From Inia geoffrensis (Eukaryota > Chordata > Mammalia > Artiodactyla > Iniidae): 64,000 nt of DNA. The position numbers and the translations under genes were made by a program. Below the pieces are notes generated by a model. It was not told where the DNA came from and did no database searches. It saw only the letters and a list, made by a program, of their open reading frames with translations. The stretch covers positions 69,477,001-69,541,000 of the forward strand of contig CM070899.1 of the NCBI GenBank assembly GCA_036417435.1, written 5' to 3'. Positions 58,690 to 64,000 of this stretch are shown here, in pieces (positions within the stretch are counted from its first letter, which is position 1; each line of letters begins with the position of its first letter).

Positions 58690-59770
58690 AGTTTTTAGAC
58701 TTCACTTTTTTAAAGCAATTTTAGGTTCACAGCAAAATTGAAAGGCAGGCACAGAGATTTCCCATATACCTCTTGCCACCCACACATGCATAGCCTCGCC
58801 CATTATCACCATCACTCACCAGAGTGGTACTTTTGCTAACACTGGTGAACATACGTTGACATACACATCATAACCACCCAGTCACATCATAACCAACCAA
58901 AGTCAACGGTTTGTTTTAGGGTTCACTCATGGTGTTGTACATTCTGTGGATTTGGATAAATGCATAATGACATGTATTCATCATTATGGTATCATGCAGA
59001 GTATCTTCACTGCTCTAAAAGTCCTCTTAGTTTCATCTATTCTTTCCTCCTCCCCTCCAGCCAACCCCTACCAACTACTGATTTTTTTACTGTCTCTATA
59101 GTTTTGCCTTTTTCAGAATGTCATATAGTTGGAATCATACAGTATGTACCCTTTCCAGTTTGGCTTCTTTTACTTAGTAGGACATACTTAAGTTTCCTCC
59201 ATATCTTTTCATGGCTTGATGGCTCATTTCATTTTAGAGTGGAATAACATTCCATTGTCAAGTTGTCCACAGTTCATTTATCCACTCACCTAACGAAGGA
59301 CATCTTGGTTGCTTCCACGTTTTGCTAGTTATGAGTAAGGCTGCTGTAAGCATCCATGTATAGGTTTTGGTGTAAACATAAGTTTTCAGCTCTTTTGAGT
59401 AAGTATCAAGGAGTGCAATTGCTGGATCATATGATAAGATTATGTTTTGTCAGAACTGCCAAACTGTCTTCCGAAGTGGCTGCACCATTTTGCATTCCCA
59501 CAGCAATGAATGAGAGTTCCTGTCATTGCACATCCTTGTCAGCATTTGGTGTTGTCGTTATTTTGGATTTTGTGTTCAGATAGGTGTGTAGTGGTTTCTC
59601 ATAGTTTTAGTTGGCATTTCCCTGATGACATATGATGTGAAACTTCTTTTCACATGCTTATTTGCCATCTATATATCTCTTTTGGTAAGACGTTTGTTAA
59701 GGTTTTTGGCCCATTTGTAAATTGGATTGTTTGTTTTCTTATTGTGGAATTTTAAGAGTTCTTTGTATAT
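58690..59770 (-). mobile_element. Old antisense L1, left part
   Basis: AAGCAATTTTAGGTTCACAGCAAAATTGAAAGGCAGG, CCACACATGCATAGCC, TGGAATCATACAGTATGTACCCTTTCCAG and CCATTTGTAAATTGGATTGTTTG are the reverse of an old L1 3'UTR and ORF2 end. Interrupted by the SINE at 59771-60010. Confidence 0.85.
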
Positions 59771-60010
59771 AGATATATTATTTAATATTTATTTATTTAT
59801 TTTGGCTGCCCCTGGTCTTAGTTGCAGCATGCGGGATCTTTAGTTGTGGCAGGCGGACTTCTTAGTTGTGGCATGCAAACTCTTAGTTGCGACATGTGAA
59901 CTCTTAGTTGTGGTATACATGCAGGATCTAGTTCCCCGACCAGGGAACGATCCCAGGCCCCCTGCATTGTGAGCGTGGAATCTTACCCACTGGACCACCA
60001 GGGAAGTTTC
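59771..60010 (-). mobile_element. tRNA-derived SINE inside the antisense L1
   Basis: TTGGCTGCCCCTGGTCTTAGTTGCAGC, CCCGACCAGGGAACGATCCCAGG, and head CCCACTGGACCACCAGGGAAGTT. The perfect 17-bp target duplication AAGAGTTCTTTGTATAT lies at 59754-59770 and 60011-60027. Its body differs from the CHR copies elsewhere, so it belongs to another tRNA-SINE subfamily. Confidence 0.93.
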
Positions 60011-60960
60011 AAGAGTTCTTTGTATATTTCGGATAACAATCTTTATTAGATGTGCCTTTTGCTCATATTTTGCAAATGTTTTCTCCCTGTCTGTGGCTTG
60101 CCTTTTAATTCTCTTAACATTGTCTTCTGCAGAGCAGAAGTTTTTAATTTTAATGAAATCCAGCTTATCATTTATTTCTTTCAAGGATCATGTCTCTGGT
60201 TATGTATTTTAAAAAGTACCACCATATCCAAGGTCACCTAGGTTTTCTCCTATGTTATCTTCTAGGATTTTTATAGTGTTGTGTTTTACGTTTAGGTCTA
60301 TGATTCATGTAGAGTTAAATTTTTTAATTTAAATTAATTAACTTGCATTAATTTACTTTTTAATTTAAGTTAATTAAGTTAATTCATTGTAAGTTCTGTG
60401 TCTAGATTCATTTGTTTACATGTGAATCACCAGCATCATTTATTGAAGAGACCATCTTTGCTCCATTGTATTGCCTTTGCTCCTTTGTCAAAGATGAGTT
60501 GACTATTTATGGGGGCTTATTTGGGGTCTCACTGTTTTGCTTCATTGATCTATTTGTCATTCTTATACCACACTGTTTTGATTATTATAGCTTTATAGTA
60601 AGTCTTGAAGTTGGGTAGCATCAGTCCTCTAACTTTATTCTTCTCCTTCAGTATCATGTTGGCTATTCTGGGTCTTTTGCCTCTCCATATAAACTATAAA
60701 ATCACTTTGTTGATATCCAAAAAATAATTTGCTGAGATTTTGATTGGGATTGCATTGAATCTATAGGTCAGGTTGGGAAGAACTGACAAATTGATAACAT
60801 TGAGTGAACAAATTGATAACATATCTGTGAACATGGTATATCTCTCTCCATTATTTTGCTCTTTTATGTCACTCATCAGAGTTTTGTAGTTTTCCTCATA
60901 TAGATCTTGTTCATATTTTGTTAGATTTATACCTAAGTATTTCACCTTGGTGGAGTGCCA
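60011..60960 (-). mobile_element. Old antisense L1, right part
   Basis: TTGCTCATATTTTGCAAATGTTTTCTCCC, TCCAGCTTATCATTTATTTC, TTGTATTGCCTTTGCTCCTTTGTC and GATTGGGATTGCATTGAATCTATAGGTC continue ORF2 in reverse. A 60-bp AT-rich stretch of TTAATT units at 60315-60380 looks like local expansion. Confidence 0.85.
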
Positions 60961-60984
60961 GTGTGAATGGTATTGTTACAAGCA

Positions 60985-61420
60985 TGTTTTTAACATTTTT
61001 ATTCATTGTAGCTAAAAGCTAGAAACAAATAAATAGTGGTAGAGTCATACAATGGAATAGTAAAACAGCAATACAGCAATAGAATTGAGTAACTGTTGAT
61101 TCATTCAGCAACATAAATGAATCTCACAAAATAATATTTAGGAAAAAAAAACAGACACAAAAGATTATATGCCTGTGAATCCAGTGTATGAAGTTCTAAT
61201 CCAGAAAAACTGATTTATGGTGAGAGACATCAGAATAATGGTTCCTCGTCGGTGCCCACTGAGAGAGGGAGCAAGAGAGAGCCTTTCTGGATGCTGGAAA
61301 TAGTCTATATCTTGATCTGGGTAGAGGTTACATGCTTATATGCTCATGTAAAACCTCATCAAGATGTACGCCTAGAATTTTCTGCACTTTATTCCATATA
61401 AATTGTACCTCAATAAAAAG
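60985..61420 (+). mobile_element. Ancient L1 3' end, right part
   Basis: AACATTTTTATTCATTGTAGCTAAAAGCTAGAAACAAAT, ATACAATGGAATAGTAAAACAGC, ATGAATCTCACAAAATAATATTTAGG and TACCTCAATAAAAAG are the 3' end of the L1 whose ORF2 part is at 57690-58660. Confidence 0.78.
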
Positions 61421-61735
61421 ATTTTATTTATTTATTTATTTTTAATATGTGATCTTAATTAATTAATTATTTTTGGCTGTGTTGGGTCTTCGTTTCTGTG
61501 CGAGGGCTTACTCTAGTTGCGGCAGGTGGGGGCCACTCTTCATTGCGGTGCGCGGGCCTCTCACTATCGCAGCCTCTCTTGTTGTGGAGCACAGGCTCCA
61601 GACGCGCAGGCTCAGTAGTTGTGGCTCACGGGCCTAGTTGCTCCGCGGCACGTGGGATCTTCCCAGACCAGGGCTCGAACCCATGTCCCCTGCATTGGCA
61701 GGCAGATTCTCAACCACTGCGCCACCAGGGAAGCC
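61421..61735 (-). mobile_element. CHR-type SINE at the L1 3' end
   Basis: T-rich left end, GGCTGTGTTGGGTCTTCGTTTCTG, GTAGTTGTGGCTCACGGGCC, head CACTGCGCCACCAGGGAAGCC. The 10-bp target duplication CAATAAAAAG lies at 61411-61420 and 61736-61745, i.e. it landed in the AATAAA signal region of the old L1. Confidence 0.95.
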
Positions 61736-61745
61736 CAATAAAAAG

Positions 61746-63844
61746 CTTTTAAAATGACAATAGCAAGTTATAAAGTCATTAGGTTTCTTCATCCCAAGCC
61801 ATGTGCTAAAAGAATGAAATATTATATCAGAAATGTTAATAATTTAATTTAATTCTGAGATTCCTATCAGTCAGTTTAAAGAAAATGGGGTTATAGAAAT
61901 TACATTATTCAGTAACAGGAAACATAAATTCTTTGGGTGCTAAATGAAAGTAATATGCCACATCACCCTAATATATATAGTATTTATTTACATAGTAAAC
62001 ATTTTCTACAGTAGTCTTCACCACAGATACACAACTGTGATTCATATGATCTTCTTTCAAGGGAAAAACAAAAATAAAAACAAAGCTCTAGTAAAATATT
62101 ACAACCCACTACTGGCTCTCTTTTTCTTGGCGACCTATGGACATTTCTGGTGATTCTAATTTGATAGCATGGGAGAAATACAGAGGTGTGTCTTTCCCAA
62201 AATTTTTTCTTTAAAATAATGGTGCTATAAAATATTATGCAAAAACTCCTTCTCCTAGTCAAATAAGATTGGGAAGTACTCCTCGGTCCATCCAAGTACT
62301 GGACATCACAATATTAATTAAGAATAGTTATGGTTCTCAGAAGTCCTGCAATAATGAAATCAGTGTTCCTAAACTGGCTCAACTGTGGAATCCCTTTTTC
62401 TCAGGAAACCCAGGAAGACCTAGTGGGAAAATAACATGCACTTTTAGAAATGGTAACTTAGAGGAATAAGTCAATTAATGCATGTTGCATAGACCATCTT
62501 CAAATATCGTGCAGTAAACCAGCACTAAGCTGGAATTGAATTCTGCTGATAGCCCAGAGTAAAGACATTCAGGGCTGCAAACTGGAGGAAACTTCTGAGC
62601 TTTGGATATTACGTATGTTGATGACAAGGATAATATCTTATTTTGGAAATTGAGGAAATTTGATTTCTTCTCGCAAAGGGAAAGCTTTGCGTCCTCTGTA
62701 TGAAAATGTTCTATAAAAGTACATTCAAACAGGGTTATAATTTCTCCTCCAAGGTCATGTTTGGGTCTGGCCAAATGAGCATTTGTTGCTCCTGAATTCT
62801 GCTCATGCTTCATGTTAATCCAGAGAAGTCTAACTGGTATCACTGGGTAACAGTTAATTTTAGCAGAACCTCAGTCTACATGTACATCCCTTTCCAAAGT
62901 CTCTGACAAAATGGGTTAGCTGTAGATTGCAAATTAGGATGCAGGGACTGAGAGAACAAATAATAGGGCTTTTCTCAAAGTGTAATGTTTATTCAACACT
63001 GGAAATATCATGGATTTCAAAACACCATCATGCATTTTTGTTAAGAAAAAGAGTCAACTGTATTTTAGTTTTTATTTAATTTCTAGTTATCAGCTAGAGC
63101 TACCCCACAAAGCTGGAGGGAACAGAGATGAAAGAGAACATATTCAGCGTAAATTACCAGGTGCCTGTCTACTTAACCAAAATGTTTCTTAGATTTTTTC
63201 AATGATACTCCTCCTCTTAAAAAAGTTTATCATAACCTTGCTACTTTTGAATTATATTTCAACCTTAAATGAAATCAGACAGAAATCAATGATATGCAGC
63301 GAAGACTCTAAAATGAGCAAAGAATACACTGTAGACATATTTCTCTCATTAAAGCTCTAATCCACTATTGGACTTTTCAGGTTTGTAAAGCACTGACTGA
63401 TACTGATTATTCATCAACTTATTCTTGCCTGCAGGCAGATAACTGTGTCACATTTGATTACTTTGATGACCTTTTTCTTTCTTTTTCCATTGAGAGTATG
63501 AATTATTGTGAAGAAAATCTGATCTTTCACTTAAAGGTCAAAATGCTTCTTTCTGACTCTAATTTATTTTCAAGAAGGCGAATGAAGCGTCTTTCATCAC
63601 TGACACTGTGACAAGTAGATATTTTCTTCACCTCTACCAACTCAAAACTGTAAACTGTGTTTTTTGCAATCTTAGTGTCTGTAGTTCCATTGAAATGTTA
63701 AAAAGTAGTTTCTAACCCAGATGTTTCTGTGCCACAAAGACTGATTAGTATCACATTTTGCTTTTTCTTGAAAATATATCTATTATTTGCTAATAATATT
63801 ATTGAGTAACATGCATTGCTTTCCTCCAATAACACGGTTCTCTT
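61746..63844. other. PRKD1: Unique intronic sequence before the microexon
   Basis: About 2.1 kb with no recognised repeat. An open frame of 122 codons on the - strand (62475-62843) lacks any signature. Sequence of this kind flanking an alternative exon may hold splicing enhancers, but none can be named beyond the UGC cluster. Confidence 0.45.
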
Positions 63845-63907
63845 GTCTTCTGCCTCCCCTTTTCTGCACCTTTGTCTGCTTTTTGCTCTTACGACTTCAT
63901 GTTTCAG
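63845..63907 (+). promoter_or_regulatory. PRKD1: Acceptor tract of the PRKD1 microexon with four UGC motifs
   Basis: A long pyrimidine tract precedes the AG at 63906-63907. It contains TGC trinucleotides at 63851, 63865, 63877 and 63884, within about 60 nt of the exon, and a branch-site-like CTTAC just before 63892. UGC motifs close to the 3' splice site are the known recognition pattern for SRRM4 (nSR100), which drives inclusion of neuronal microexons. The motifs are seen directly; regulation by SRRM4 is inference. Confidence 0.5.
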
Positions 63908-63931
63908 TCTCCTGTGAGTCCTGGCTTTGAG
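63908..63931 (+). CDS. PRKD1: PRKD1 24-nt alternative microexon (SPVSPGFE)
   Basis: TCTCCTGTGAGTCCTGGCTTTGAG sits between CATGTTTCAG and the donor GAG|GTAGGT. It is 24 nt, begins and ends in phase 0, and matches the phase left by the preceding exon, so it would insert eight residues, SPVSPGFE, after ...DEPLL and before QKSPSES. I recall a PRKD1 isoform eight residues longer than the common human form, and rodent PRKD1 carrying this peptide, which supports a real exon. It adds two Ser-Pro motifs to the flexible linker between the two C1 domains. The exon lacks an ATG and is far too short for open-reading-frame searches. Confidence 0.85.
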
Positions 63932-64000
63932 GTAGGTACTAACTCTGCCTAGAAATGTGCTTCACCATCTTTTGCAAGCCAACATTATAATATTAAATTA
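63932..64000 (+). other. PRKD1: Start of the PRKD1 intron after the microexon
   Basis: Begins with donor GTAGGTACT and continues as unremarkable AT-rich sequence to the window edge. Confidence 0.75.

Larger units (their letters stand above)
53971..63907 (+). other. PRKD1: PRKD1 intron between the C1a exon and the microexon
   Basis: About 9.9 kb of intron. The first 3.6 kb (to about 57.6 kb) is AT-rich, mostly unique sequence with one TA-rich microsatellite (55855-55935). Next comes a nested LINE/SINE block (about 57.69-61.75 kb), then about 2 kb of unique sequence. The next constitutive PRKD1 exon (QKSPSES...) is not found before 64,000. Confidence 0.85.

Noticed and set aside
1..64000. A wholly new multi-gene biological system
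   Set aside because: Apart from three PRKD1 exons, every longer open frame traces to L1 or SINE sequence or lacks coding evidence; nothing resembles a gene cluster.

Overview
The window is mammalian nuclear DNA, almost certainly from a toothed whale or dolphin. At least eleven copies of the tRNA(Glu)-derived CHR-type SINE are present (heads reading like gggcttccctggtggcgcag). L1s are the only active-looking LINEs, I see no BovB-like LINE as expected in a ruminant, and MIR, L2, MaLR LTR and hAT relics typical of placental mammals fill the background. Base composition is AT-rich, as usual for a large intron. No bacterial, organellar or viral genome is present.

The host gene is PRKD1 (protein kinase D1), transcribed on the + strand. 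Two adjacent coding exons (52332-52463 and 53810-53970) encode the first diacylglycerol/phorbol-ester-binding C1 domain and the start of the linker after it. Their splice sites and phases fit exactly. A 24-nt in-frame microexon (63908-63931, SPVSPGFE) lies near the right edge, directly after the second exon in phase 0. Positions 1-52331 are best read as upstream intron, 52464-53809 as a short intron, and 53971-63907 as a longer one. The preceding exon (ubiquitin-like N-terminal region) and the kinase domain lie outside the window.

Layout: 1-24 kb is intron with scattered old repeats (hAT MER5-like, MaLR LTRs, L2, MIR) and younger CHR SINEs. From 24.4 to 31.9 kb lies a full-length, mutated L1 on the + strand with a SINE in its 5'UTR and 10-bp target duplications. 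From 33.5 to 40.4 kb two L1s on the - strand (one 5'-truncated, one full-length) sit in series at the same short target inside an older L1. From 44.4 to 45.3 kb three SINEs are stacked, two of them at the same 15-bp target. From 46.1 to 46.6 kb there is another truncated L1. The PRKD1 exons follow at 52-54 kb. From 57.7 to 61.7 kb an old + strand L1 was split by an old - strand L1, which was itself hit by a SINE.

The most interesting points are the PRKD1 microexon with a cluster of UGC motifs just upstream of it (the arrangement known for neuronal SRRM4-dependent microexons), a mariner-type palindrome resembling the miR-2284/2285 hairpins, and two separate cases of repeated retrotransposon insertion at one target. 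Repeat family names come from recognised sequence, not a database search, and edges of old repeats are approximate.
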